In this document: piece by piece, positions 1 through 6,707 of the stretch
Layout of the letters: each line of letters opens with the position of its first letter
Numbering within the stretch: position 1 is the first letter of the stretch
NCBI GenBank assembly: GCA_002348365.1
Contig: DEBC01000123.1
Span: 5,246 to 18,667, forward strand
DNA: 13,422 nucleotides
Source of the DNA: Alphaproteobacteria bacterium UBA2966
GTDB lineage: Bacteria; Pseudomonadota; Alphaproteobacteria; UBA2966
Reading direction: 5' to 3'
The notes under the pieces: generated by a model
Database searches by the model: none
Seen by the model: only the letters and a program-made list of their open reading frames with translations
Told to the model about the DNA's origin: nothing
Translations under genes and position numbers: made by a program

Positions 1-92
1 GGCGGCCTTGACCAGTATTTGCGCGCTAACCCAAGGAATGAGCCAAAAAATGGTTAACGAATACGTAGATTCCGCTTGCAATTCATAGTGCC

Positions 93-140
93 ATGAGTCA
101 CACAACGCCACCCTTGCGGGCAGATATCGCGGAGGTTTAA
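93..140 (+). other. Candidate 15-codon upstream ORF in the speD leader
   Basis: An ATG at 93 opens a 15-codon frame (MSHTTPPLRADIAEV) that ends in TAA at 138-140, just before the hairpin that touches the speD ribosome binding site. It contains a Pro-Pro pair. It lies in the same frame as speD but is cut off from it by the stop. No convincing Shine-Dalgarno sequence precedes the ATG, so translation is uncertain and a chance ORF is a real possibility. It is listed because AdoMet decarboxylase genes in eukaryotes, and bacterial speF genes, are known to use short regulatory leader peptides. Confidence 0.25.
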
Positions 141-162
141 ACCGCCACTCAGGCGGGGAGGG
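129..162 (+). promoter_or_regulatory. Mutually exclusive hairpins over the speD Shine-Dalgarno
   Basis: CCGCC (142-146) pairs with GGCGG (152-156) around a five-base loop. The 3' arm runs into the strong Shine-Dalgarno GGGGAGGG (155-162), seven bases ahead of the speD ATG. An upstream GCGG (129-132) can instead pair with CCGC (142-145), which would free the ribosome binding site. The complementarity is directly visible. That it works as a regulatory switch is inference. Confidence 0.4.
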
Positions 163-167
163 CTCGA

Positions 168-596
168 ATGAATTCCCAAGCATTGTTGGCCGACGTGTCG
201 GCGACTCAGGATCCGGAAGACGGATACGATTTTTATGTCGAGAAAGATGGTTTGCGGTACGCTGGAACGCATCTGCTGATCGATTTGAATGGTGCCAGCC
301 GTTTGAGCGAACTCGAGACGGTTGAAGACGCCCTTCGACGCGCCGTCTCGGCAACAGGCGCCACACTGCTCGACATCGATTTGCATCACTTTACCCCGCA
401 AGGCGGCATATCCGGTGTCGCGATCCTCGCCGAGTCGCACATGAGCATTCATACCTGGCCCGAGACGCAATTCGCGGCCGTCGACCTGTTTCTTTGCGGC
501 CGTTGTGATGCCTACCATGCGATTCCCATTCTCAAGGAGGTGTTTCAGCCCGATCGCGTCCAGGTAACCGAGCACAAGCGAGGCCTGGTGACTTGA
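168..596 (+). CDS. speD: S-adenosylmethionine decarboxylase proenzyme (SpeD, pyruvoyl type)
   Basis: Decarboxylates S-adenosylmethionine to supply the aminopropyl donor for spermidine synthesis in the cytoplasm. The 142-residue product is the short bacterial (SpeH-like) form. The motif ESHMSIHTWPE contains the expected self-cleavage bond Glu89-Ser90; Ser90 would become the pyruvoyl group. By alignment from memory with the Thermotoga enzyme, Ser82, His95 and Cys110 match the processing and catalytic residues. The first 25 or so residues (rich in Asp, Glu and Ala) extend beyond the usual compact core. The ATG start is supported by a strong GGGGAGGG seven bases upstream. The stop codon overlaps the speE start, so the two are translationally linked. 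SpeD homologues with changed substrate (ornithine or arginine decarboxylases) exist, but the adjacent speE favours the AdoMet function. Confidence 0.96.
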   Translation: MNSQALLADVSATQDPEDGYDFYVEKDGLRYAGTHLLIDLNGASRLSELETVEDALRRAVSATGATLLDIDLHHFTPQGGISGVAILAESHMSIHTWPETQFAAVDLFLCGRCDAYHAIPILKEVFQPDRVQVTEHKRGLVT

Positions 597-1438
597 CGGA
601 GTGGTTTCACGAAACCCTATATCCGTCAGTCAGGCAATCCTTGCGTATCGACAGGATCATTCATCAGTCCAAGACTGAGTTTCAGGATGTTCTTATATTC
701 GAGAATGAGTTTCTCGGACGCGTACTGGTGCTCGACGATGTCGTTCAGACCACCGAAGCAGACGAGTTTTACTACCATGAGATGTTAAGTCACGTGCCGA
801 TCGTCGGTCACGGCGCCGTTCGCTCTGTTCTTATCGTTGGTGGTGGCGACGGAGGTATGCTCGAAGAAGTTCTGAAACATCCGGTGGACAAGGTCGTCCT
901 TGTTGATATCGATGGCGAGGTTGTCGACATTTGTCGCCAGCATTTGCCGTCTGTTTGTGGGAATGCATTCAGCGATCCGCGTTCTGAGCTTGTCATCGGG
1001 GATGGCAAGGAATTCGTCGCGTCGACCGAACTGCGGTTCGACCTCATCATAGTAGATTCGACCGATCCGATCGGGCCAGGTGAAGCGTTATTCAGGCGGC
1101 CATTCTACCAAGCGTGTCATGACATCTTGAATGTGGGCGGAGTGATTGCCACTCAGAACGGAGTTCCGTTTTTTCAGGCAGAGGAAGTCACTCAGACGCA
1201 CCGCCATCTCAGAAGCATATTTACGCATTCCGGGTTTTTTGCGTCTCCAGTTCCAATGTACGTCGGTGGGCATATGGCATTCGGGTGGGCAAGCGATCAT
1301 ACGAATTTGTCTGGTATTGACGAGGCAACGATTCGGTCGCGGCTTCAGTCGCGTTCGCTGGAAACGCGCTATTACAATAGTGGCGTGCACGTCGCCTCTT
1401 TCGCGCTGCCAACTTGTGTGCAGGATCTGTTGGCTTGA
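593..1438 (+). CDS. speE: Spermidine synthase (polyamine aminopropyltransferase SpeE)
   Basis: Transfers the aminopropyl group from decarboxylated AdoMet to putrescine, giving spermidine and methylthioadenosine. The 281-residue protein shows the full family pattern: WFHETL at the N-terminus, a QTTEADEFYYHEM segment (residues 52-64) lining the active site, the AdoMet-binding glycine motif GGGDGG (83-88), VDID (104-107, where E. coli has VEID), GDG (136-138) and the catalytic DSTDPIGPGE (155-164). Close similarity to E. coli SpeE runs through the whole Rossmann domain. The start is a TTG sharing four bases (TTGA) with the speD stop, with no clear separate ribosome binding site, so translation is probably coupled to speD. 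The next in-frame Met is too far in, so TTG is the best start. Putrescine is presumed the substrate; other diamines cannot be excluded. Confidence 0.96.
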   Translation: MTEWFHETLYPSVRQSLRIDRIIHQSKTEFQDVLIFENEFLGRVLVLDDVVQTTEADEFYYHEMLSHVPIVGHGAVRSVLIVGGGDGGMLEEVLKHPVDKVVLVDIDGEVVDICRQHLPSVCGNAFSDPRSELVIGDGKEFVASTELRFDLIIVDSTDPIGPGEALFRRPFYQACHDILNVGGVIATQNGVPFFQAEEVTQTHRHLRSIFTHSGFFASPVPMYVGGHMAFGWASDHTNLSGIDEATIRSRLQSRSLETRYYNSGVHVASFALPTCVQDLLA

Positions 1439-1496
1439 TCGATGCGCAGGGCACGGATGGAGAAATTTCCTATATTTTGGAATGACTTAAATACAT

Positions 1497-1526
1497 CTTG
1501 AACCAAGGCGATTAGGTCCTACATAT
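1497..1526 (+). promoter_or_regulatory. Candidate sigma-32 (RpoH) heat-shock promoter for hsp20
   Basis: CTTGAAC at 1497-1503 matches the -35 element of RpoH promoters. It is followed, after 14 bases, by CCTACATAT (1518-1526), which resembles the heat-shock -10. Transcription would start near 1533, giving a leader of about 100 bases before hsp20, which suits a leader-encoded thermometer. The match was made by eye. Confidence 0.5.
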
Positions 1527-1605
1527 ACCTTGGCGGTGCCGGAAGGGCCGCTACGGCGTGGGAAGGTGCCACAATTGGACCGACCCGCGGCAGATTGACG
1601 CAACG

Positions 1606-1623
1606 CTCGCTCATACTGAGGAG
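1606..1623 (+). promoter_or_regulatory. ROSE-like RNA thermometer hairpin over the hsp20 RBS
   Basis: The Shine-Dalgarno GAGGAG (1618-1623) is fully contained in a potential stem. CUCA (1610-1613) pairs with UGAG (1617-1620) around a UAC loop, and CUC (1606-1608) pairs with GAG (1621-1623), leaving a single bulged G at 1609 opposite the ribosome binding site. A bulged G facing the Shine-Dalgarno is a known hallmark of ROSE thermometers, which control hsp20 genes in alphaproteobacteria. The full multi-hairpin ROSE architecture is only partly visible; GCGG at 1533-1536 can pair with CCGC at 1548-1551. Confidence 0.45.
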
Positions 1624-1631
1624 ACCGTCAC

Positions 1632-2138
1632 ATGGGCCGCATGTCTCTATTCAACAGTCCCCTCCTGCTCGGATTCGAACACTTCGAACGTACCCTGGAC
1701 CGTGCCAACCGGGCCGCAAGTGATGGCTATCCTCCGTACAACATCGAAAAGGTGGCGGAGGACGCGCTCCGAATCACTCTGGCAGTGGCAGGGTTTGCTC
1801 GCGACGATCTCAGTATCGTCCTGGAGGAAAATCAGCTCGTAATTCGTGGCCGGCAGGCGAAGGACGATGACCGGGTCTACGTCCACCGCGGCATCGCAGC
1901 GCGTCAGTTTCAACGCGCATTTGTGCTGGCGGATGGGATTGAAGTCGAAGGCGCAGAACTGGAGAACGGACTGTTGCATGTCGATTTGGTACGGCCGCAA
2001 CCAGCCACTGTGGCGCGCAGTATCGAGATCAAGTCGGCGACGGATATTCCGGACGGTTCGTCGGGCTCAGGTATCGCGGTAGACGTGACGGGCGAAACAG
2101 AGGCGTCGGCTTCCATGACTGACGAGTCCTTGGACTAG
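1632..2138 (+). CDS. Small heat shock protein, Hsp20/alpha-crystallin family (IbpA-like)
   Basis: ATP-independent holdase chaperone that binds unfolding proteins during heat stress. The 168-residue protein has a short N-terminal arm (1-32), a YPPYNIE motif (33-39) that opens the alpha-crystallin domain, RGIAARQF (87-94) in the dimerisation region, the conserved AELENGLLHVDL block (108-119), and a C-terminal IEI (131-133) that fits the I-x-I oligomerisation motif. A further 35 residues, Ser/Asp/Glu-rich and probably disordered, form a tail longer than that of E. coli IbpA. The ATG at 1632 follows GAGGAG by eight bases. It is followed 29 bases later by the DUF1150 gene, an arrangement common in alphaproteobacteria. 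A sigma-32-like promoter and an RBS-masking hairpin suggest heat induction at both the transcriptional and translational levels. Confidence 0.95.
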   Translation: MGRMSLFNSPLLLGFEHFERTLDRANRAASDGYPPYNIEKVAEDALRITLAVAGFARDDLSIVLEENQLVIRGRQAKDDDRVYVHRGIAARQFQRAFVLADGIEVEGAELENGLLHVDLVRPQPATVARSIEIKSATDIPDGSSGSGIAVDVTGETEASASMTDESLD

Positions 2139-2167
2139 AGGCTGTTTGGTAGAAAGGTAAGATCATC

Positions 2168-2380
2168 ATGAACACGCATAATTCGAACCTCACACCCCAT
2201 GCGATTGCCGCGGCATTCGAGACTCCATATGTCGCGTACATCAAACAGGTCCATGTCAAGGGACAGGACGCCTATGCAATTTTTGCATCGGATGGGACCG
2301 AGCTGGCTGTGGTTGATGACCGTGACGTCGCTTTTGCTGCAGCGCTTCAGCACGAGTATCTGCCGGTGAGCGTCCACTGA
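2168..2380 (+). CDS. DUF1150 family protein
   Basis: A 70-residue protein of the DUF1150 family, recognised by its pattern: a short N-terminus, YVAYIKQV (residues 20-27), a central AYAIFASDGTELAVVDDRDVA segment (36-56) and the family's characteristic PVSVH ending. The function of the family is unknown. It typically sits directly downstream of hsp20 in alphaproteobacteria, as here (29-base gap, own AAAGG ribosome binding site), so a role in the heat or proteostasis response is plausible but inferred only from context. No signal peptide or membrane segment is visible. Confidence 0.9.
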   Translation: MNTHNSNLTPHAIAAAFETPYVAYIKQVHVKGQDAYAIFASDGTELAVVDDRDVAFAAALQHEYLPVSVH

Positions 2381-2393
2381 TCGCTGCATGTCG

Positions 2394-2414
2394 CCACGAC
2401 ACCTTGCGTGGTTT
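2394..2414 (+). terminator. Candidate terminator after hsp20-DUF1150
   Basis: CCACG (2394-2398) pairs with CGTGG (2407-2411) around an eight-base loop, with a G-T pair available just outside the stem, followed by TTT. It begins 14 bases after the DUF1150 stop. The U-tract is short, so this is a weak intrinsic terminator at best. Confidence 0.35.
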
Positions 2415-2437
2415 CGCAATCATCCATTTATTCTGAA

Positions 2438-2462
2438 GGTCGCTCATGAAGGACCGGCGACC
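2438..2462. terminator. Hairpin in the convergent DUF1150/ptsN gap
   Basis: GGTCGC (2438-2443) is a perfect inverted repeat of GCGACC (2457-2462) with a 13-base loop. It sits between two convergent operons and could stop transcription from either side, but no T-run follows on either strand. Confidence 0.3.
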
Positions 2463-2469
2463 AAGTTCA

Positions 2470-2483
2470 AGGCCTGAAGGCCT
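2470..2483 (-). terminator. Candidate terminator after ptsN
   Basis: A five-base-pair stem AGGCC/GGCCT closes a four-base loop, starting about five bases after the ptsN stop on the minus strand. The sequence that follows has only scattered T residues (TTGAACTT), so termination strength is doubtful. It would end the whole rnd-to-ptsN block. Confidence 0.35.
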
Positions 2484-2487
2484 GCCG

Positions 2488-2952
2488 TTATGCTGCGTGG
2501 GGCGTCGTTGATCCGCAGATGAGTTCGAGAATGGCTTCTCGATCTTCTGAGCCCCGAATTTTCTCGCAAATCGAGTTGTCTCTGAGCAGCCGGGACACCC
2601 AGGCCAGTGCCTTCAAATGATCTGCGCCCGCAGACTCGGGCGCAAGCAAAACGAAGATGAGGTCCACCGGCTGGTCGTCGATGGCATCAAAGTCGACGGG
2701 CGTGTCCAGCCTGGCGAACATACCGCATAGCTGCTTCACGTCTTCGAGTTTGCCGTGAGGGATTGCGATGCCGTTACCCACCCCTGTCGTGCCAAGACGT
2801 TCGCGCTCCAGGAGCACTTCGAAGATCGTTCTCTCTTCGACGCCGGTCAGCTCAGCGGCGAATCCAGATAGTTCCTGCAGCGCCTGCTTCTTGCTCTCCG
2901 CCTTCATCTGAGGAATGACGGCTTCCGGCGTTAGTAACTCAGCAAATTCCAT
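2488..2952 (-). CDS. ptsN: PTS IIA-like nitrogen regulatory protein PtsN (EIIA-Ntr)
   Basis: Last phosphoacceptor of the nitrogen phosphotransferase chain (PtsP-NPr-PtsN); it has no sugar-transport partner and acts by binding regulatory targets according to its phosphorylation state. The 154-residue length is normal. The phosphorylated histidine is His66 in GNGIAIPHGKLEDV (59-72), and ERERLGTTGVGNG before it is the family hallmark. FDAIDDQPVDLIFVLLAPE (88-106) is the conserved second strand pair. The ATG has a good ribosome binding site (TTGGAGTG, about eight bases upstream). It is the last gene of the block, 31 bases after hpf, and the rpoN-hpf-ptsN order is conserved in Proteobacteria. Confidence 0.96.
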   Translation of the reverse strand: MEFAELLTPEAVIPQMKAESKKQALQELSGFAAELTGVEERTIFEVLLERERLGTTGVGNGIAIPHGKLEDVKQLCGMFARLDTPVDFDAIDDQPVDLIFVLLAPESAGADHLKALAWVSRLLRDNSICEKIRGSEDREAILELICGSTTPHAA

Positions 2953-2983
2953 TCAGTAACACTCCAATGGGAGTCTCAATCTG

Positions 2984-3550
2984 TTAGACGGGATTCTTGG
3001 GATCGATCCAGCCGATGTTGCGGTCTTCACGGCGATAGACAACGCTCAAACCACCGTGGGCGCGGTTCCGGAACATCAGAACCGGGGCATTCGCAAGGTC
3101 CAGCCGCATCACAGCTTCGCTGACAGTGACAGTTGGAACATTGGTCGTCGATTCCGCGACGATAATCGGTTGCGAATCTTCCGTCGGTTCCTGAACCTCA
3201 TCCTCCGGCGACAACACGTAGCTTGGCACTTCAATATTCTCGATGGGGGCCGACCTGTGATGATTCCTCAGGCGCCGCTTGTACCGACGTAGTCTCTTCT
3301 CTACCCGCTCCGCGGCAGCATCGAAACCCGCATAGGCGTCATCAGCGGGCGCGTGAGACTTCACATAGATTCCTGCACCGACGTGAACTGAGCAATCCAC
3401 GCGGTGAAGCGGGCCTTCACGCGAAAAGACGACCTGGGCGTCTATTGGATCACCGAAGTACTTTTCGGTGCCCGCGGTGATTCGATCTTTGACATGGTCT
3501 CTGAGGGAGTCGCCGACGTCGACTTGTTTCCCGGTAACGGTGATGTGCAT
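2984..3550 (-). CDS. hpf: Ribosome hibernation-promoting factor, long form
   Basis: Binds the 30S decoding region in slow growth and dimerises 70S ribosomes into inactive 100S particles. It has two parts: an N-terminal S30AE domain beginning MHITVTGKQVDVGDSL and ending in the basic segment KRLRRYKRRLRNH, and a C-terminal dimerisation domain ending LMFRNRAHGGLSVVYRREDRNIGWIDP. The presence of both makes it the long form. I chose the ATG at 3550 (188 residues) because the family begins with this beta-strand. The frame is open to a GTG at 3598 (204 residues, extra MSSEMEIPKRGPDELL), and another ATG lies at 3586. None of these starts has a strong ribosome binding site, so the start is uncertain. 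It sits between rpoN and ptsN, the usual place. Confidence 0.93.
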   Translation of the reverse strand: MHITVTGKQVDVGDSLRDHVKDRITAGTEKYFGDPIDAQVVFSREGPLHRVDCSVHVGAGIYVKSHAPADDAYAGFDAAAERVEKRLRRYKRRLRNHHRSAPIENIEVPSYVLSPEDEVQEPTEDSQPIIVAESTTNVPTVTVSEAVMRLDLANAPVLMFRNRAHGGLSVVYRREDRNIGWIDPKNPV

Positions 3551-3631
3551 GAGTAACTCATCTGGTCCGCGTTTCGGAATTTCCATCTCCGAACTCACGG
3601 AAAAATTCAGCCCCGCGAACAGGGCGGCGGG

Positions 3632-3661
3632 ACATTAGGGTCAGGGATTACTCCCTGTCAA
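3632..3661 (-). promoter_or_regulatory. Candidate hpf promoter with an internal palindrome
   Basis: On the minus strand a perfect TTGACA (3656-3661) is followed, 18 bases on, by TAATGT (3632-3637), or at 17 bases by CTAATG. Overlapping the -35 and spacer is the perfect inverted repeat CAGGGA-TTAC-TCCCTG (3642-3657). This supports a separate promoter for hpf-ptsN inside the block. The palindrome could be an operator or the remains of a transcript-end hairpin for rpoN; there is no T-run to favour the latter. Confidence 0.4.
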
Positions 3662-3691
3662 CCTTGGGCCAGTCGCTCGCGCAATGGCTCG

Positions 3692-5248
3692 TTACCCAGC
3701 CGCCCGTTTTTGGCGCCGACGCTCCACCGAAGACGGTATTCGCATGGCCTCCCGATACTTTGCCACCGTGCGTCGGGCAATGTCGATGTCGGACGAATTC
3801 AGGATGTCCACAATTTTGTCATCTGACAGGACGCTATCGATTTTCTCGTTGTCGATAAGTTCCCGGATCCGGTGCCGTACGGACTCTGCCGAATGGGCTT
3901 CGCCACCCGATGACGAAGAAAGCGCCGACGTAAAGAAATACTTCATCGGGAAGATGCCACGCGGCGTACTGATGTACTTGTTGGCGGTAACCCGGCTCAC
4001 GGTGCTTTCGTGCATCTCGATGGCAGAGGCGATATCGCGGAGGTTGAGAGGGCGGAGATATTCGATGCCGAATACAAGGAATGTATCCTGCTGACGGACG
4101 AGCTCTGTCGCCACTCGCAGAATCGTATTGGCACGTTGATCGAGAGATTTGACCAGCCAGTTTGCTGAATTCAGACGCTCTGAAAGATACTCCTTCTCTT
4201 TCTGGCTCTTGGCTTGATCATTTATCTCAGCGTAATAGCGCGTGTTGACGAGGACGTTTGGCAGAGTGTCGTTGTTGAGTTCGATCTGCCACCCGCCACC
4301 CGGGTTTGGACGAACAAACACATCTGGCACGACAGGCTGAACAACTTCACTGCCAAACAACAGCCCAGGCTTCGGATTGAGCGCCCGGATCTCTGAAGCC
4401 ATCTCCGTTATGTCTTCAGTGTCGACACTGCAGAGTTTGGCGAGACCCGAATAATCATGTCGGGCGAGCAGATCCAGATTGTCCAGGAAACACTGCATCG
4501 CCGGGTCGAGGCGATCCAGTTCACGCAATTGCGCCGCGAGACACTCACTGAGATCCCGGGCCAGTACACCCGGCGGGTCGAACGTCTGGAGAACGCTCAG
4601 CGTTGCCTCGACGCGTTCACGGGAACACCCGACCATTTCGCCAATGCCGTCGAGGTCACCGGCGATATACCCGGCCTCATCGACAGTATCGATGACATGC
4701 ATGCCGATGATTCGATCGACGGGATCGTCGACATCCACGCCCAGTTGGTTGAGCAAGTGTTCTTTCAGCGAAATATCCCGGCTGAGCGTCTGCTCGAGCC
4801 CGATGGCATCTTCGTCAAAGTCGTTGCGGCGGGAGGTGCTGCGGAGCGTGGCAAACTCGTTTTGTGGGCCAAGCTGCCTCGGAGCCGCGTCGGCTTCGAA
4901 CACCTCCTCATAGTTCATGTCGAGCGGTGCATCGGACGTTTCGGCAAATATCTCCGCTTCCGAAAGCTGGGCTGCGTCAGGGACAACGGTGTCCTGGTCA
5001 TCGAAAGTCTCGGGCGCGGTGTCTTCAGAGCTCTCGGAACCTCGATCCTGATCCATGCCGTCATTGTCGCCCCGCTGGGGGGGCTCAGGGTCCGCATGTT
5101 CCAGAAGTGGGTTCTGCTCTACTTCTTGCTCCACGTAAGCGACAAGTTCGAGGTTTGTAAGCTGGAGCAGTTTGATCGCTTGCTGCAACTGCGGCGTCAT
5201 CACCAACGCATGGCTTTGCCGCATTTCCAGTTTTGGAGAAAGAGCCAT
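3692..5248 (-). CDS. rpoN: RNA polymerase sigma-54 factor RpoN
   Basis: Directs RNA polymerase to -24/-12 promoters of nitrogen, motility and stress genes, and needs an AAA+ activator to open them. The 518 residues show region I, glutamine- and leucine-rich (LEMRQSHALVMTPQLQQAIKLLQ, about 7-29), then the acidic, variable region II (about 50-125, rich in Asp/Glu), then the core-binding and DNA-binding region III. The RpoN box ARRTVAKYRE lies at about 491-500, followed by AMRIPSSVERR. The ATG at 5248 follows lptB by eight bases with TAGGGTAAG as a likely ribosome binding site, so it is probably co-transcribed with lptB; that linkage is widespread in Proteobacteria. A 93-base gap and a candidate promoter separate it from hpf. 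Confidence 0.97.
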   Translation of the reverse strand: MALSPKLEMRQSHALVMTPQLQQAIKLLQLTNLELVAYVEQEVEQNPLLEHADPEPPQRGDNDGMDQDRGSESSEDTAPETFDDQDTVVPDAAQLSEAEIFAETSDAPLDMNYEEVFEADAAPRQLGPQNEFATLRSTSRRNDFDEDAIGLEQTLSRDISLKEHLLNQLGVDVDDPVDRIIGMHVIDTVDEAGYIAGDLDGIGEMVGCSRERVEATLSVLQTFDPPGVLARDLSECLAAQLRELDRLDPAMQCFLDNLDLLARHDYSGLAKLCSVDTEDITEMASEIRALNPKPGLLFGSEVVQPVVPDVFVRPNPGGGWQIELNNDTLPNVLVNTRYYAEINDQAKSQKEKEYLSERLNSANWLVKSLDQRANTILRVATELVRQQDTFLVFGIEYLRPLNLRDIASAIEMHESTVSRVTANKYISTPRGIFPMKYFFTSALSSSSGGEAHSAESVRHRIRELIDNEKIDSVLSDDKIVDILNSSDIDIARRTVAKYREAMRIPSSVERRRQKRAAG

Positions 5249-5256
5249 GACTTACC

Positions 5257-6057
5257 CTACAAACTAAAACGATCCCCGAGATAGACGCGACGGACGTCTT
5301 CATGGGCGACGATGTCGGACGGTACGCCTTCGAGCAGAAGTTGACCCTCATGAAGAATATAAGCGCGATCAATGATGTCGAGGGTCTCGCGAACATTGTG
5401 GTCGGTGATCAGCACCCCGATTCCGCGGTGTTTGAGATGCGACACCAGGTCTCGGATATCGCCGACGGCGATCGGATCGATTCCGGCCAACGGCTCGTCG
5501 AGCATCATAAAGCTTGGACGGGAAGCCAGGGCGCGGGCGATTTCCACCCTTCGCCGTTCGCCGCCCGACAAGGCGACTGCCGGTGTCCGCCGTAGATGCG
5601 AAATCGAAAATTCCGCGAGCAGGTCGTCCAGCATGGCTTCGCGCGTATCACGTACGGGCTCGACGACCTCGAGGACGGCACGAATGTTGTTCTCGACCGT
5701 AAGACCTCGAAATATGGAAGCCTCCTGGGGCAGATACCCGATACCGAGGCGCGCGCGTCTGTACATGGGTAAATCGGTAAGATCGTGGCCGTCCAGGATG
5801 ATCGACCCGTAGTCAGGTGAAACGAGCCCTGTGATTATGTAGAAACAGGTGGTCTTTCCAGCACCATTGGGACCCAGCAGCCCAACCGCTTCTCCACGTT
5901 GCACGGTTAACGTGACGTCACGCAGCACCGGACGCTTTTTGAAGCGTTTTCCGATGTTGCTGGCAAGGAGCCCCTGGTTGTCGGAAACCAGTTTTGGCGC
6001 CGAACCCGGAGTTCCTGCCCCATCGTTGTTGTGGGGCATGGGCATTTGATCAGACAT
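5257..6057 (-). CDS. lptB: LPS export ABC transporter ATP-binding protein LptB
   Basis: ATPase that powers LptFG to extract lipopolysaccharide from the inner membrane into the LptC-LptA bridge. In its 266 residues the ABC motifs are all present: Walker A GPNGAGKT (62-69), Q-loop Gln111, signature LSGGE (163-167), Walker B MMLDE (184-188) and H-loop His220. The core starts near residue 29. The first 28 residues form a Pro/Asn/Gly-rich extension absent from E. coli LptB; they look unstructured, and the true start could be internal, but the ATG at 6057 is reasonable. An 83-base gap lies between it and lptA, and rpoN follows eight bases later. LptF and LptG are not in the window. Confidence 0.97.
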   Translation of the reverse strand: MSDQMPMPHNNDGAGTPGSAPKLVSDNQGLLASNIGKRFKKRPVLRDVTLTVQRGEAVGLLGPNGAGKTTCFYIITGLVSPDYGSIILDGHDLTDLPMYRRARLGIGYLPQEASIFRGLTVENNIRAVLEVVEPVRDTREAMLDDLLAEFSISHLRRTPAVALSGGERRRVEIARALASRPSFMMLDEPLAGIDPIAVGDIRDLVSHLKHRGIGVLITDHNVRETLDIIDRAYILHEGQLLLEGVPSDIVAHEDVRRVYLGDRFSL

Positions 6058-6140
6058 TTAGCACTCGATAGGCGTTACTGTCCGCCCGAAACAGTCTACG
6101 AATTGTTAACGAAACCATCACATTTCATATATCAGTTCGC

Positions 6141-6707
6141 TTATCTCTTTGGAACGAACAGACTGCGAACTCGGCCACCCGACCGGGTTGCACCCACCCC
6201 GCCGTCCACCACGCTCTGTCCGGTAACCAGATTGAGAAGCAGTCGATTGCCGCGAATTACGTTCTCACCCCTGGTCAGGACGACATTTTGCGTGAGCGTG
6301 ATCAAGCCGTTTTCCACGTCATAGACACCGACATCTCCCTGTGCCGTCTCTTGACTTGAAGCAAGGAACACAGAGCCCTCTGCATCTATTCGGCTGATCG
6401 CATTGACACCTGCCTCACTATTCTCCGAGCTCCGATAGTGCACGGTGAGCTGGTCCGCCCGGAGACGCATCTCGCCCTGGAGGGCGTCCACGTTCCCGCG
6501 GAAAATCGCGATATTTTGATCCTGCTTGACCTCCAGGGAGTCAGCGGTGATTTCGATGGGCTGATCCGTATCCAGTTTGGATAGCGGTGTGGTTTGTCCG
6601 GCACCGGGCCCCGTTGCCAATACCCAGATACTCATTGCCAGCAAGGCAGTAAGCAATGTGCGGACCGACGCAACACTGCCGAATCGTGATTGACTAACGG
6701 ACATCAT
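6141..6707 (-). CDS. lptA: LPS transport periplasmic protein LptA
   Basis: Periplasmic beta-jellyroll protein that polymerises into the bridge carrying LPS from LptC to LptD. It has 188 residues. The N-terminus has a hydrophobic stretch (about 18-34, LLTALLAMSIWVLATGP), consistent with a cleavable signal peptide ending near GAGQT. The OstA/LptA domain then runs from PIEITADSLEV through IFRGNVDALQGEMRLRADQLTVHY to the closing strands NGLITLTQNVVLTRGENVIRGNRLLLNL. The tail ends in a basic FVPKR. The ATG overlaps the lptC stop by ATGA, implying translational coupling. A second ATG three bases downstream could serve as the start. Confidence 0.94.
   Translation of the reverse strand: MMSVSQSRFGSVASVRTLLTALLAMSIWVLATGPGAGQTTPLSKLDTDQPIEITADSLEVKQDQNIAIFRGNVDALQGEMRLRADQLTVHYRSSENSEAGVNAISRIDAEGSVFLASSQETAQGDVGVYDVENGLITLTQNVVLTRGENVIRGNRLLLNLVTGQSVVDGGVGATRSGGRVRSLFVPKR

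Noticed and set aside
1..53. Possible tail of an upstream gene at the window edge
   Set aside because: No frame shows a recognisable protein end, so nothing can be claimed.
54..575. 173-codon minus-strand ORF across speD
   Set aside because: It lies antisense to a clear SpeD and its product resembles no family I know.
3611..3630. CCCGC/GCGGG hairpin followed by TTTTT just before hpf, as an attenuator
   Set aside because: The T-run begins several bases after the stem and the stem would overlap the predicted transcription start, so the evidence is too thin.
4130..4340. TGGCAC sequences that recall the -24 element of sigma-54 promoters
   Set aside because: Both lie inside rpoN and neither has the GC of the -12 element at the required spacing.
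4457..5284. 275-codon plus-strand ORF antisense to rpoN and the end of lptB
   Set aside because: The opposite strand is unmistakably rpoN with all its motifs; the plus-strand product has no recognisable domain and is a codon-bias shadow.
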